A stretch of DNA of 64,000 bases, taken from the NCBI GenBank assembly GCA_937921775.1, contig CAKZUK010000018.1:26345-90344 (forward strand), written 5' to 3'. The position numbers and the translations under genes are program-made. The notes under the pieces are model-generated. The model made no database searches, was not told the origin of the DNA, and saw nothing but the letters and a program-made list of their open reading frames with translations. Positions within the stretch are counted from its first letter, which is position 1. Each line of letters starts with the position of its first letter. The DNA is from an uncultured Saprospiraceae bacterium (GTDB lineage Bacteria; Bacteroidota; Bacteroidia; Chitinophagales; Saprospiraceae). Shown here piece by piece: positions 27,101-36,032 of the stretch.

Positions 27101-28289
27101 CATTTCAGAAGAAGCTAAAGAAAATGTTAGACGAGTGGTGACTGACCTTGGAGTGGATCATGTATTTGGAAGTACACCTGAAATGAACGCCATTTTTGTG
27201 GACAGTTTACAACGACATTGCAATGTTTGTGATGGTTGCTTTAAAACCATTTACACGCTCAGTGTACAATTAGCGCTGGAGAAAAACATTCCCTTTATCG
27301 TAACGGGCTTGTCAAGAGGTCAGTTTTTTGAAACACGTTTGACCGAAGAATTGTTTAGAAAAGATGATGTAGATATAGATAAAATTGATGCAACGATCTT
27401 GAATGCTAGGAAAGCTTATCACCAAGTAGATGATGCGGTGAAAAAATTGTTGGATACTTCAATGTTTGAAGATGAAAGTGTTTTTGAGAAAATACAGTTT
27501 GTAGATTACTATCGCTATACCGATGTTAGTCTTGCTGAAATGTTAGAATATTTAGACAGCAAATTGTCATGGGTTCGTCCTTCAGATACAGGACGTTCTA
27601 CGAATTGTTTGATTAATCAGGCGGGGATTTATGTACACAAAAAAGAATTAGGCTATAGTAATTATGCTTTTCCATATAGTTGGGATGTAAGAATTGGACA
27701 TAAAACCAGATCGGCATCACTAGACGAAATCAACGAAGCAATTGACGAGCCTGAAGTTGAAAAAATACTAAAGGAAATAGGGTACACTGCTGCACAGACT
27801 GCAACTAATCGCGACGAGCAATTAGTTGCCTATTATGTTGGTTCAGCTGAAGTGACAGAAATAGAATTAAGATCTTATTTGCTTAAGTATTTTCCTGATT
27901 ATATGGTTCCTGTTCAATTCATCCAACTTGAGCATATGCCACTCACCGTTAATGGTAAAATCAACCGAGAGGCACTACCAGAACCAGACCGCATCCGACC
28001 TGTATTGGAGATGGAATACGTCGAGCCAGAAACAGAATTTGAAGTAATGATCCGCGACATTTGGTCTGAGGTGATGCAAATTGACCGGATAGGTGTGCAT
28101 GATAATTTTATTGATATAGGTGGTGATTCACTGAGTGGTATTCGTGTCGTTAGTCGTATAAATGAAGGAATGGAATTGGACTTACCAGTTAATATTATTT
28201 TCCAACATACTACCATCGCCCAATTGGCAGAATATGTACAGGGAGTTATAATGAAGCTATTAGAAGAATTAGAAAAGTCTGATTCTTAA
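24105..28289 (+). CDS. NRPS module C-A-T with a PP-loop amidotransferase-like domain inserted in the adenylation domain
   Basis: The 1394-residue protein starts with a condensation domain (about 10-440, HHLITD at 141-146). The adenylation domain follows (about 460-1300) with YTSGSTGKPKG from 610. Specificity residues read D-L-T-K-I-G-E-V-G-K, the classical asparagine code. Between core motif A8 (GRRVELAEIE, 866-875) and the return of adenylation sequence (QLVAYYVG, from 1239) lies an insert of about 340 residues. It holds a Cys4 zinc ribbon (C906, C909, C926, C929), a PP-loop SGGKDST (971-977) and a CNVCDGC cluster (1039-1045), an arrangement like N-acetyl-sugar amidotransferases (WbpG/PseA type). 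The adenylation domain then finishes normally (FPDYMVP, NGKINREALP), followed by a carrier domain with Ser1342. The insert may modify the Asn side-chain amide, for example to amidine or thioamide. The gene lies 111 bp after the carrier gene. Confidence 0.95.
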   Translation: MNQSVKNIDTSFELTKSQLLMWMGQKLKPASPMYNMATSFDIHASIDESAFVKAFQLLLQQCDAMRTVFFSVDEVPQQKIIANFQFEMEVLDFSQNTNALLNLAAWKKLRSQKIFDISDCLFDSVLIKLSPDHYIWYFNQHHLITDAWAVTVQFQAMAKLYQAQLNEIDLTHWSLPKFQDYLSQANESCNDPAQQMAQAHWKEKVSTMPDFSKFYQESNLELESKSIRISVRLGKEKSDQLRAMTMESDLRAWTQHLSLFSVFQTILYTYIYRITGQQKLAIGAPAHNRSTLSFKQTPGLFIELFPLVAEIENDESFSSLFQKVRNESLSFLKYAQANTSTPELNRSFNVVLNYINAAFSDFNDIPTSTEWVHADHADPGHHMRLQVHDFNASGDIELCFDLNTAVFNSAQISATPQHFIRLLDGFIEDRFQSIEKPPLLISETNAILAKSDSFVFESSKSVIDLYHQSVSKSTDNIAIRYQEIALSYRELDAHVNQLSNYLKDNGLVSNDRVAIYLNRSPEFVISVLAVLQLGATFVPIPVNYPSGRVLGIIEDAQAKFILSNSVLLKKLPVDFKNKIALDKESAFIQQQNIAFDKQEIAPEQLAYLMYTSGSTGKPKGVMIGHAALSHYIQWAAYKYVDGILPVMPLFTSTGFDLTITSLFLPLISNGVLVTYPEAEEGPDFSLFKVMEDNLVNLIKLTPSHIELLRSGNYKSSSIQTMIVGGENFKTDQAELIHSQLNDSVAIYNEYGPTEASVGCVVHQYNPKLDKDNSSVPIGLPISNVPVYILDKFLNVVPKGVPGELYISGLGLAKGYWGQEELTSAQFIANPFDANTSLYRSGDLVRQHPDGHIEYFGRKDLQVKIRGRRVELAEIETVLNKHPELKQGVVELRERRKAKYTEAIHNCSACGLPSNYPNASFNKEGVCNLCQDFESYQQKVSKYFKTEEDLTKLFNSVAPVDKGEYDCLALLSGGKDSTYVLGQLVELGFRPLAFTLDNGYISEEAKENVRRVVTDLGVDHVFGSTPEMNAIFVDSLQRHCNVCDGCFKTIYTLSVQLALEKNIPFIVTGLSRGQFFETRLTEELFRKDDVDIDKIDATILNARKAYHQVDDAVKKLLDTSMFEDESVFEKIQFVDYYRYTDVSLAEMLEYLDSKLSWVRPSDTGRSTNCLINQAGIYVHKKELGYSNYAFPYSWDVRIGHKTRSASLDEINEAIDEPEVEKILKEIGYTAAQTATNRDEQLVAYYVGSAEVTEIELRSYLLKYFPDYMVPVQFIQLEHMPLTVNGKINREALPEPDRIRPVLEMEYVEPETEFEVMIRDIWSEVMQIDRIGVHDNFIDIGGDSLSGIRVVSRINEGMELDLPVNIIFQHTTIAQLAEYVQGVIMKLLEELEKSDS

Positions 28290-28295
28290 ATCGAT

Positions 28296-29660
28296 ATGGC
28301 AAAGATAATTTGTGCGACCAGCGGATTGACTGGAATTTTAAATGCAAGCTATCACCTGCTTGCTCGTTTAGAAAAGGCAGGTCATGAGGTGATTTATGCA
28401 TCCCCAAGACCTATTGAAGAAAAAGTAATTGAGCAAGGAATTCACTTCGTTCAACTACCAGAAATAATCAATGAGGAAGAAGCTGATATACCAGACTTTA
28501 AAGGGACGCTTCGGAAGTTCATGCGATTGAAGTATAAAATTGAAAATGCTGCGATAAGAAGGAGAAATGCATTAGAAAGAATTGATCCAAAAGCCTTTGA
28601 AAAGTTAATAATAGACGAGCAAGCAGACTTGCTAATTGTTGACATTGAATTGCATGAATATATTTTTAAAGCCTTTGGCAGAAAGTTACCAATGTTATTG
28701 TTGAGTCAATGGTTTTCTGTATGGAATCGAAAAGGCTTGCCCTATTTGTTGCATGATAGCATTCCTGGAAAAGGATGGCAAGGGCAAAGCTGGCGGATAC
28801 GTTTTTCATGGCAATGGATAAAACTAAGTCGATGGATAAAGTTTGCTAAAAAAGACTTTTTATCAGCTGGAACCAATAGGAGAACGGTCTTATTGGCATT
28901 GGCAAAACAAGAAGGTTTTCCGACTGAATATATCAAAGAAAATTATTGGCCAGGCCCCTTTACTTATGATCAATTGCCTGTGCTAAGTATGACAAATTTA
29001 GAAATGGAATTCCCACATGACCTGAGACCAAACTTACATTATATCGGTGCTATGGTTTGTGAAAGCAGAAAGGAAGTAAAGTTGAAGAAGGAAGAGAGGA
29101 CTAAATTGGAAGCGGCCTTCAATTACAAGCAAAAGAATAATGCGGCATTGATCTATTGCTCAGTGAGTACGCTACATAAAGGAGATCATCGTTTTATCAA
29201 AAAAATAATTAAGGCGGTTGGCTTTCAGAAAAAATGGGTTTTGATCATAGGATTGGGTGGTTTGATTGAGGATTCTTTCTTCGAAGAATTACCTAATAAT
29301 GTTTTTGCATTTAGTAAAGTTCCGCAATTGGAAGTCTTACAGAATGCAGACTGTTCAATCAACCATGGAGGGATTCATACCATCAATGAATGTATACATT
29401 TCAAAGTACCTATGCTGGTGTATTCTGGCAAAAGGTCTGATCAAAATGGATGCGCAGCAAGGGTGGAGTATCACCAACTTGGGATGATGGGAGACAAGGA
29501 CTTAGATGATCCAAAAGCAATGACTGAAAAGATAAATGAAATTTTAACAAACCCATTATATCAAAATAAAGTCGAGCAAATGCATCATCATTCAGTCAGG
29601 TATAAGCAAGATGCCATTTTGGAAAGTATAGTTAATGATATATTGAAAAAGACTAGCTAG
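28296..29660 (+). CDS. GT1-family (UGT/MGT-like) glycosyltransferase
   Basis: This is a 454-residue GT-B enzyme. The C-terminal half has the UGT-type donor-binding signature NHGGIHTINECIHFKVPML, and the N-terminal half has the ligand-binding Rossmann fold beginning AKIICATSGLTG. Relatives glycosylate natural products, carotenoids or lipids using UDP- or dTDP-sugars. It starts 6 bp after the NRPS stop, so it is co-transcribed and probably decorates the peptide. It could instead belong to the polysaccharide locus that begins 100 bp downstream, but GT1 enzymes are uncommon there. Confidence 0.85.
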   Translation: MAKIICATSGLTGILNASYHLLARLEKAGHEVIYASPRPIEEKVIEQGIHFVQLPEIINEEEADIPDFKGTLRKFMRLKYKIENAAIRRRNALERIDPKAFEKLIIDEQADLLIVDIELHEYIFKAFGRKLPMLLLSQWFSVWNRKGLPYLLHDSIPGKGWQGQSWRIRFSWQWIKLSRWIKFAKKDFLSAGTNRRTVLLALAKQEGFPTEYIKENYWPGPFTYDQLPVLSMTNLEMEFPHDLRPNLHYIGAMVCESRKEVKLKKEERTKLEAAFNYKQKNNAALIYCSVSTLHKGDHRFIKKIIKAVGFQKKWVLIIGLGGLIEDSFFEELPNNVFAFSKVPQLEVLQNADCSINHGGIHTINECIHFKVPMLVYSGKRSDQNGCAARVEYHQLGMMGDKDLDDPKAMTEKINEILTNPLYQNKVEQMHHHSVRYKQDAILESIVNDILKKTS

Positions 29661-29763
29661 TTTTTCTTTTTCAAAGAAACTGACCGCTGATAAATAGTTG
29701 GACGAAATAATTTTGAACCCTCTAATTATGGTGTCAAAATAAAAAGATAAAAAATAATTTACT

Positions 29764-30525
29764 ATGAAGAAATACGCTTTCGTGATTTTACTTTGTTGTC
29801 TAAGTATGTTGATGAGTTGTACCTCATACAAATCTTTGGTTAACTACAATGAATCACCACCAATTCCAAGTCAGCCACAAAAAATAAACAATTACAAACC
29901 AATTACTATTCAAGCAAGTGACATTTTGCAAATCAAAGTGTTGAGTACTAATCCTATTGCTGTACAGCCTTTCAACTTATCAAGTGGAGAGAGCGGAGGT
30001 GGTGGGCTTAGTGGTTTTTTAGTAAACAGCGAAGGCTTTATTGACTTTCCAACGATTGGTAAAATCGAATTAAAAGGACTTAATATAGAAGGTGCAAAAA
30101 GTAGAATTGCAGAGCTATTATCTCCATATTTTGAGCAGACCCCTATTGTTCAAGTTCGACTCACCAATTTTAAAATAAATGTAAATGGCGAAGTAAATAA
30201 CCCGGGTTCTTTTGGAGTGACAAACGATCGAATATCTCTGATTGACGCAGTTACCTTGGCAGGTGATTTTACTACTTATTCATCTAGAGATAGTATTTTG
30301 ATTATACGAGAACAGGACGGAATGAGGACCTTTGGTTATGTCAATTTTAATTCTCCCGATGTTTTCAACTCGCCATATTTTTATCTTCAGCAGAATGATG
30401 TACTCTACGTTCGTCCAGACAAGGCAATTGTAAATTCAGTTAGAGATCCGGCGACTCGTTTTTTACCTTGGATTTCCGCAGCAGTTTCCATTACTGCCTT
30501 ATTTATCACTTTAAGCAAAATTTAA
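29764..30525 (+). CDS. wza: Wza-like polysaccharide export lipoprotein
   Basis: This 253-residue protein has a lipoprotein signal peptide with lipobox LMSC and lipidation Cys19. The polysaccharide export domain (about 50-140, SDILQIKVLSTNP) is followed by an SLBB domain (about 140-225, INVNGEVNNPGSF) and a C-terminal hydrophobic segment (FLPWISAAVSITALFITL). It forms the outer-membrane or periplasmic export channel that pairs with Wzc encoded next (13 bp gap). It is shorter than enterobacterial Wza, as is usual for Bacteroidota. It opens the polysaccharide locus; a 103-bp gap with a short TTTCTTT/AAAGAAA dyad near 29680 separates it from the NRPS cluster. Confidence 0.93.
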   Translation: MKKYAFVILLCCLSMLMSCTSYKSLVNYNESPPIPSQPQKINNYKPITIQASDILQIKVLSTNPIAVQPFNLSSGESGGGGLSGFLVNSEGFIDFPTIGKIELKGLNIEGAKSRIAELLSPYFEQTPIVQVRLTNFKINVNGEVNNPGSFGVTNDRISLIDAVTLAGDFTTYSSRDSILIIREQDGMRTFGYVNFNSPDVFNSPYFYLQQNDVLYVRPDKAIVNSVRDPATRFLPWISAAVSITALFITLSKI

Positions 30526-30537
30526 GACATCAATAGT

Positions 30538-32889
30538 TTGGAAGGGAATAAACAAATAAATAAATCGGAAGGTCTCGCAAAAGATGCGATCATAGTGGAT
30601 GTGCAAAAACTGTTTAGAAGGATTCTTTCTTTCTGGTGGTTGTTTATCCTGTGTTTTATTGTCGCGATTGCGCTTGGGCGTTTTTATTTGCGCTACACGA
30701 CTTTTGAATATGCTTCAAAGGCTACTTTGCTTATTAAAGATGCAGGACAGAGTGGGGGGATTTCAGAACAAAGCATTCTATCCGACAACCTTTTGTCAGG
30801 AGGTGGAAAAGCTATGGATAATGAGATTCAAATTCTGAAATCTTTGACACTTATGGAAAAGGTAATAGAGCGATTAAATCTACGAGTGGAATATTACCGG
30901 ATAGGAAAACTAAAAGACACTGAGCTGTATTTGGATACCCCCTTTATTCTAGATTCTTTTGAACTCAAAAGCGATAATGGCTATGGGACTAGTTTTTGGA
31001 TTGAACAAGAAGATTACAAAAGTTTTCTTTACAAGGAGAATGAAGATACTCCAGCAAATCGATACAATTACAATGAACCTTTTGAAACCCAAAAAGGTCG
31101 ATTTTTAATCAGCTTAAGTTCTAAAGTTGCTGTTTTGCCAGGACTATATCGAGTGGTCGTATATTCAGTCGAAGCAAGTGCTAGGAAGAATAAAAACAAT
31201 CTCAGCGTAGAGCGAATTGGAAGTCATTCAGCATCCAGCGTTTTAAATTTAAAAAAAATAGATCCTGTTCCTGAAAAGGCAAGAGATATTCTAAACACAT
31301 TGATTGACATTTACAACGAAGAGGAAGTTAAAGATGAGAATACCGTACTTAGAAATACACTAGAATTCATTGATCGGAGAGTCGCCGATTTGGTAGGCGA
31401 ATTAGACTCGGTTGAAGGTGGAATACAACGCTTTAAAAGCGCCAACGAAATCATCAATGAGAATGCTTCCGCAAGTATGAACTATACCCTTGGCGAAATC
31501 AGATCTTCCTTACAAGATGTCTCTAGCTATGAAATTCAAAAAAATCTATTAGAATCCCTTGAAGGATTTCTTCTTATTGATCAAGCGAGTTTTGAACTCA
31601 TTCCTGCTAACCTCATTGCAGAAAATCCAGTTCTATCAGGATTTGTCAACCAGTACAATGCCTTGGTTTTACGTAACAAGCAGATATCAAAGACTGCTAC
31701 TGACAAAAATCCAATAAGAATAGATTTAGAAAGTCAAATGACAGACTTGAAAAGATTGATTTTGGAAACCATTCAAAATTTGAAAAAAGATATTCAAATT
31801 CCTATCGCTGAAATTGAGAAAAATATTCAAGCGCTCAGAAGCAGCATGAATAGTATTCCGGCCATAGAGAAAAAGTTGATTGAAAAAATGAGAACGCAGG
31901 CAGTGAAAGAAAATTTATTCAATTACCTGTTACAAAAGAGAGAAGAAACAGCTCTGTCCGAAGCAGTTACAACTGCAAAAACTCGGACCATTGATCGAGC
32001 TCGTTTGTCGAAATCACCAATTTATCCCAATCGAAAGATGGTCAATATGTTCAGTGGCGTTTTAGGATTGATGGTGCCCTTACTACTAGTCAGCATACTA
32101 GGATTTTTTGAAAACAAGGTTGACAGCGAAGAGACGATTAATCAATTAACAAGTATTCCTGTTTTAGGTAGAATTGGATTGCATAAAGGTGGAGATCAAA
32201 TTATCGTCAAGCAAGGCAATCGATCTGCAATCAATGAAATGTTTCGACTCCTTCGTACAAATCTCAACTTCCTAAACCACAGCAAAGAGAAACAAACCAT
32301 CTTATTTACTTCTTCTATTTCCGGAGAAGGAAAAACGTTTATTGCCATTAACCTTGGAATCACTTTAGCACTTTCTAATAAAAAAGTTGTCATACTTGGC
32401 CTTGACTTGAGAAAGCCTAAAATGGGAAAATATCTAGGTGATATTCCTGATAAAGGCATTACCAATTACTTAATCGGTCAAAGTCCTATTTCGGAAATAA
32501 TACAAACCTACAAGGAGAATCCAAACCTCTCCTATATTACTTCTGGACCTGTCCCACCGAATCCAGCTGAATTAATTCTATCCGATCAGATGGAGCAAAT
32601 GCTAAAAGAATTGGCAGAAGAATTTGACTACATCCTCATTGATACTCCTCCAATCGGTTTGGTTTCGGATGCATTGTTACTTCGGAAATATGTGGATAAT
32701 ATCTTAGTGATCGTTCGCCAGAAGTACACTCGAAAGGTCATGCTGAAAAACCTAGAGCATATGTATAGCAACAATGAACTAGAACGAGCAAATATCATTT
32801 TCAACGGTGTAAAGAACGGAGGAAGTTACTATGGCTATGGAGGTTATCAATACGGTTATCATCAAGAATATTACGTAGATGAAGAATAA
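30538..32889 (+). CDS. wzc: Wzc-like polysaccharide co-polymerase and tyrosine autokinase
   Basis: This is a 783-residue inner-membrane protein. A first membrane helix (about 30-50) is followed by a large periplasmic Wzz-type and coiled-coil region (about 55-500) with the GNVR-like part before a second helix (about 505-525). The cytosolic BY-kinase domain has Walker A SSISGEGKTF (near 593), Walker A' LGLDLRKPKMG, Walker B ILIDTPP and a Tyr-rich tail (GGSYYGYGGYQYGYHQEYY). It controls chain length and export with Wza. The only plausible standard start is TTG at 30538. The CpsB-type phosphatase at 5638 is the likely antagonist. Its 3' end overlaps neuB by 11 bp. Confidence 0.94.
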   Translation: MEGNKQINKSEGLAKDAIIVDVQKLFRRILSFWWLFILCFIVAIALGRFYLRYTTFEYASKATLLIKDAGQSGGISEQSILSDNLLSGGGKAMDNEIQILKSLTLMEKVIERLNLRVEYYRIGKLKDTELYLDTPFILDSFELKSDNGYGTSFWIEQEDYKSFLYKENEDTPANRYNYNEPFETQKGRFLISLSSKVAVLPGLYRVVVYSVEASARKNKNNLSVERIGSHSASSVLNLKKIDPVPEKARDILNTLIDIYNEEEVKDENTVLRNTLEFIDRRVADLVGELDSVEGGIQRFKSANEIINENASASMNYTLGEIRSSLQDVSSYEIQKNLLESLEGFLLIDQASFELIPANLIAENPVLSGFVNQYNALVLRNKQISKTATDKNPIRIDLESQMTDLKRLILETIQNLKKDIQIPIAEIEKNIQALRSSMNSIPAIEKKLIEKMRTQAVKENLFNYLLQKREETALSEAVTTAKTRTIDRARLSKSPIYPNRKMVNMFSGVLGLMVPLLLVSILGFFENKVDSEETINQLTSIPVLGRIGLHKGGDQIIVKQGNRSAINEMFRLLRTNLNFLNHSKEKQTILFTSSISGEGKTFIAINLGITLALSNKKVVILGLDLRKPKMGKYLGDIPDKGITNYLIGQSPISEIIQTYKENPNLSYITSGPVPPNPAELILSDQMEQMLKELAEEFDYILIDTPPIGLVSDALLLRKYVDNILVIVRQKYTRKVMLKNLEHMYSNNELERANIIFNGVKNGGSYYGYGGYQYGYHQEYYVDEE

Positions 32890-33898
32890 TATGAAAGCAA
32901 CAGATATCATCGTTGAAATTGGTCAAGCACATGAAGGCAGCCTAGGAATATTGCACTCCTATATCGATGCCATTGCGGATACTGGTGCCAATGCCATCAA
33001 GTTTCAAACGCATATTGCTGAAGCAGAAAGTAGTGCACTAGAACCTTTTAGAATTAATTTCTCTTATGAAGATGCAAGCCGATTTGATTATTGGAAGCGA
33101 ATGTCTTTTACTAAAGAACAGTGGATTGGAATCAAACAGCATTGTGATGAAAAAGAAATAGAATTCATTTCTTCTCCCTTTTCGCAAGCAGCAGTGGACC
33201 TACTGGAATCTATAAATGTCCAACGCTACAAAATTGGATCTGGAGAAGTGAACAATTTTTTGATGTTGGAAAAAATTGCCAAAACGGGGAAACCCATCAT
33301 TCTCTCTTCTGGCATGAGTTCTTATGAAGAACTAGATAAAGCAGTGCAATTTATCGGAGAGTTTGGAAACGATCTAAGCATTCTCCAGTGCACCACAAGT
33401 TATCCAACACCAGCAGAGCGAATTGGCCTCAACGTAATTGGAGAATTAAAACAACGATATCCAGATCATGAAATTGGATTATCTGAACATACAGGACGCA
33501 TTGCAACTTGTACAGCAGCTATTGCACTCGGAGCTTCGATATTAGAGTTCCATGCTGTATTTGATCGAAGAATGTTTGGCCCAGATGCTGCTTCTAGTTT
33601 AACCATTGACGAAGTCAAAGAACTGGTAACTGCTGTTCGATTTTTGGAAAAAGCATTGCAACATCCAATTGACAAAACGGATATAGGTCCTTATGTAGAA
33701 CTCAAAAAAATATTCGAAAAAACATTGGCAATAAATAAAGATCTCAAAAAAGGTCATGTACTCACCTTTGATGATTTGGAGGCAAAGAAACCTGCTCTTC
33801 AGGGAATTGCTGCCAGTTCTTTTCGCAGCGTACTGGGGAGAAAACTTAGTAAGGACAAACAGCAATTTGAATTCTTAAAAGAAATAGACCTAGCATAA
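32879..33898 (+). CDS. neuB: N-acetylneuraminate synthase (NeuB family)
   Basis: The 339-residue enzyme condenses phosphoenolpyruvate with N-acetylmannosamine or a related sugar to form a sialic acid. The TIM-barrel (about 5-270) shows EIGQAHEG, IKFQTH, SSPFS and KIGSGEVNN. The C-terminal SAF (antifreeze-like) domain (about 285-339) contains KKGHVLTFDDL. It is followed directly by neuC and then neuA, giving the complete route UDP-GlcNAc to ManNAc to Neu5Ac to CMP-Neu5Ac. No LegB/LegC- or PseB/PseC-type dehydratase and aminotransferase pair is nearby, so Neu5Ac is favoured over legionaminic or pseudaminic acid. It may also start at the in-frame ATG at 32891 (residue 5, MKATDI). Confidence 0.92.
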   Translation: MKNNMKATDIIVEIGQAHEGSLGILHSYIDAIADTGANAIKFQTHIAEAESSALEPFRINFSYEDASRFDYWKRMSFTKEQWIGIKQHCDEKEIEFISSPFSQAAVDLLESINVQRYKIGSGEVNNFLMLEKIAKTGKPIILSSGMSSYEELDKAVQFIGEFGNDLSILQCTTSYPTPAERIGLNVIGELKQRYPDHEIGLSEHTGRIATCTAAIALGASILEFHAVFDRRMFGPDAASSLTIDEVKELVTAVRFLEKALQHPIDKTDIGPYVELKKIFEKTLAINKDLKKGHVLTFDDLEAKKPALQGIAASSFRSVLGRKLSKDKQQFEFLKEIDLA

Positions 33899-33900
33899 TT

Positions 33901-35058
33901 ATGGCGAAGCGAAAAATATGTGTTGTTGTGACGGCTCGCCCAAGTTATAGTCGAATAAAGACAGCTTTATCTGCTATTCAAGCGCATCCCGACCTGGAAC
34001 TTCAATTGGTCGTGGCAGCATCAGCATTGCTGGGGCGCTATGGAACCGCAGTTCGAGTTATGGAGCAAGATGGCTTCGAGATAAAAGCTAAAGTGTACAA
34101 TGTGTTGGAAGGCGGCGGTCTGACGGCTCAAACTAAAACAACTGGACTGGGAATAATTGAATTGTCCAATGTTTTTGAAAATATATCTCCGGATGCGGTA
34201 GTTACCATCGCTGATCGCTACGAAACAATGTCAACAGCCATAGCGGCTTCATATATGAACATCCCGCTCATTCACATCCAGGGAGGAGAAGTTACTGGAA
34301 ATATAGATGAAAAAGTACGCCATGCTATTACCAAGTTGGCAGACATACATTTTGTTTCTTCTCGAAGAGCACATGAACGAGTGATCCGTCTGGGAGAAGC
34401 CACCGATAAAGTTTTTCAAACGGGATGTCCTTCTATTGATTTAGCAAATGATATTTTATCAGACACATCATTGGATTTCAATCCATATCAAAAATACGGA
34501 GGAGTAGGAGGTAAGCCGGATTTTGAAAAAGGATACTGTGTAGTGATGCAACATCCAGTGACTACGGAGTATCAGGCATCTCGTGAAAATGTAGAGGAGA
34601 CCTTATTCGCCATGAAAAATTTGGACATGCCTACTTTTTGGTTTTGGCCAAATGTAGATGCAGGATCTGATGGTACTTCAAACGGCATTCGATCTTTTAG
34701 AGAAAATCATGAAGTAGATAATTTTCATTTTTTCAAAAACATGGACCCTTCTGACTTTTTAAAATTACTATTTAATAGTAAATGCTTAGTAGGCAATTCC
34801 AGCGCAGGAATCAGAGAATGTTCTTTCCTTGGTGTGCCAGTTGTTAATATTGGAACCAGACAAACAGGTCGAGAGCGAGGTGATAATGTTTTAGATACAG
34901 AATACGATCGATTGTCTATTCAACAGTCGATACAAAAGCATCTAGACAATGGTCGATACAGTCGAAGTCCTATTTATGGCGATGGGACTGCGGGAATACA
35001 AATTGCAGACTTAATAGCTTCATTGCCTTTGACTTACAGCAAGGTTTTAACCTATTAA
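33901..35058 (+). CDS. neuC: UDP-N-acetylglucosamine 2-epimerase, hydrolysing (NeuC type)
   Basis: This 385-residue GT-B-fold enzyme hydrolyses UDP-GlcNAc to ManNAc plus UDP. It has the family opening CVVVTARPSYSRIK, the HIQGGEVTGNIDE segment, MQHPVTTEY and the UDP-binding GNSSAGIRECSFLGVP. It lies 2 bp after neuB and is distinct from the non-hydrolysing WecB-type enzyme at 51122. A gap of 118 bp without a clear gene separates it from neuA. Confidence 0.92.
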   Translation: MAKRKICVVVTARPSYSRIKTALSAIQAHPDLELQLVVAASALLGRYGTAVRVMEQDGFEIKAKVYNVLEGGGLTAQTKTTGLGIIELSNVFENISPDAVVTIADRYETMSTAIAASYMNIPLIHIQGGEVTGNIDEKVRHAITKLADIHFVSSRRAHERVIRLGEATDKVFQTGCPSIDLANDILSDTSLDFNPYQKYGGVGGKPDFEKGYCVVMQHPVTTEYQASRENVEETLFAMKNLDMPTFWFWPNVDAGSDGTSNGIRSFRENHEVDNFHFFKNMDPSDFLKLLFNSKCLVGNSSAGIRECSFLGVPVVNIGTRQTGRERGDNVLDTEYDRLSIQQSIQKHLDNGRYSRSPIYGDGTAGIQIADLIASLPLTYSKVLTY

Positions 35059-35176
35059 ATGGCATTTGTAATCGCAAAAATATTTACCATCATTATGATA
35101 ATGACGGAATTGAAACTACTTGCAACTAAAGTCTTTTCTAGTAGCAATACAAAAGACTGTAATAAATTTTAAGTTT

Positions 35177-35878
35177 ATGAAAATACTTGGTTTGATTCCC
35201 GCGAGAGGAGGTTCCAAAGGAGTGCCTCATAAGAACCAGCGTTTACTCGCAGGACGACCCTTGATTGCCTACACCATTTCAGCAGCCTTGGCTTCTTCCT
35301 CAATTCATACACTTGCAGTATCAACCGATAGCGAATCCATTGCTGAGCTGAGTCTTGAAGCTGGTGCAACAATTCCTTTTCTTCGTCCAGCAAAACTGGC
35401 AACCGACACTTCTCCAACGATTGACACGGTGCTACACGCACTTACTTTTTATGAACAAGAAGGGCAGTTTTTTGATGCGGTTTGTTTACTTCAGCCTACC
35501 TGTCCACTTCGAAGTACAGAAGATATTCAAGAAGCGATTAATGCATTTGAAAAGTGCGATGCGGATAGTCTTATTTCAGTAAGAGAAGTCCCGCACACCT
35601 ATAATCCACATTGGGTTTTTAAGCAAAAAGAAGGGGAGCCTTTTCTCGAAATTGCAACTGGTGAGAAACAAATTATTTCCAGAAGACAAGACCTTCCCAA
35701 AGCTTATTGTCGTGACGGTTCAATCTACATTACAAGAACAAGTGTATTGAAAAAAACAGGCTCACTCTATGGAGAAAAGATTGCGCATTATAAATCAACT
35801 AACCCACACCAAGTAAATATTGACACACTAGAAGATTGGGAAGGAGCAGAGTTGATTATAAAAGGTTTAAAGCTTTAG
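35177..35878 (+). CDS. neuA: CMP-N-acetylneuraminate cytidylyltransferase (NeuA type)
   Basis: This 233-residue enzyme activates sialic acid with CTP. The nucleotide-binding motif ARGGSKGVPHKN lies near the N terminus, followed by LQPTCPLR and CRDGSIYI. I chose the ATG at 35177, where the conserved start MKILGLIPARGG begins; an upstream in-frame TTG at 35120 would add 19 residues unlike the family. It supplies CMP-sialic acid for a sialyltransferase in this locus, which I could not identify by motif. The next gene starts 154 bp downstream. Confidence 0.92.
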   Translation: MKILGLIPARGGSKGVPHKNQRLLAGRPLIAYTISAALASSSIHTLAVSTDSESIAELSLEAGATIPFLRPAKLATDTSPTIDTVLHALTFYEQEGQFFDAVCLLQPTCPLRSTEDIQEAINAFEKCDADSLISVREVPHTYNPHWVFKQKEGEPFLEIATGEKQIISRRQDLPKAYCRDGSIYITRTSVLKKTGSLYGEKIAHYKSTNPHQVNIDTLEDWEGAELIIKGLKL

Positions 35879-36032
35879 TTTTAAACTAAAACAAATTTTT
35901 TATAGGGTTAAATCCACGCTTTACTAGTTCCTGTTATTTCAATCTAAAACACCATTTAAATACGTATATAAGTTAGGAAGGATTTTGAACTTCAATGCAT
36001 ATCAAAATCGCCATCCTCAAGAAGCTTGCAAA

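Noticed and set aside
26781..27815. Methyltransferase insertion in the adenylation domain
   Set aside because: This is the usual inserted domain at this site, but there is no SAM loop; the PP-loop SGGKDST and Cys clusters show a different enzyme.
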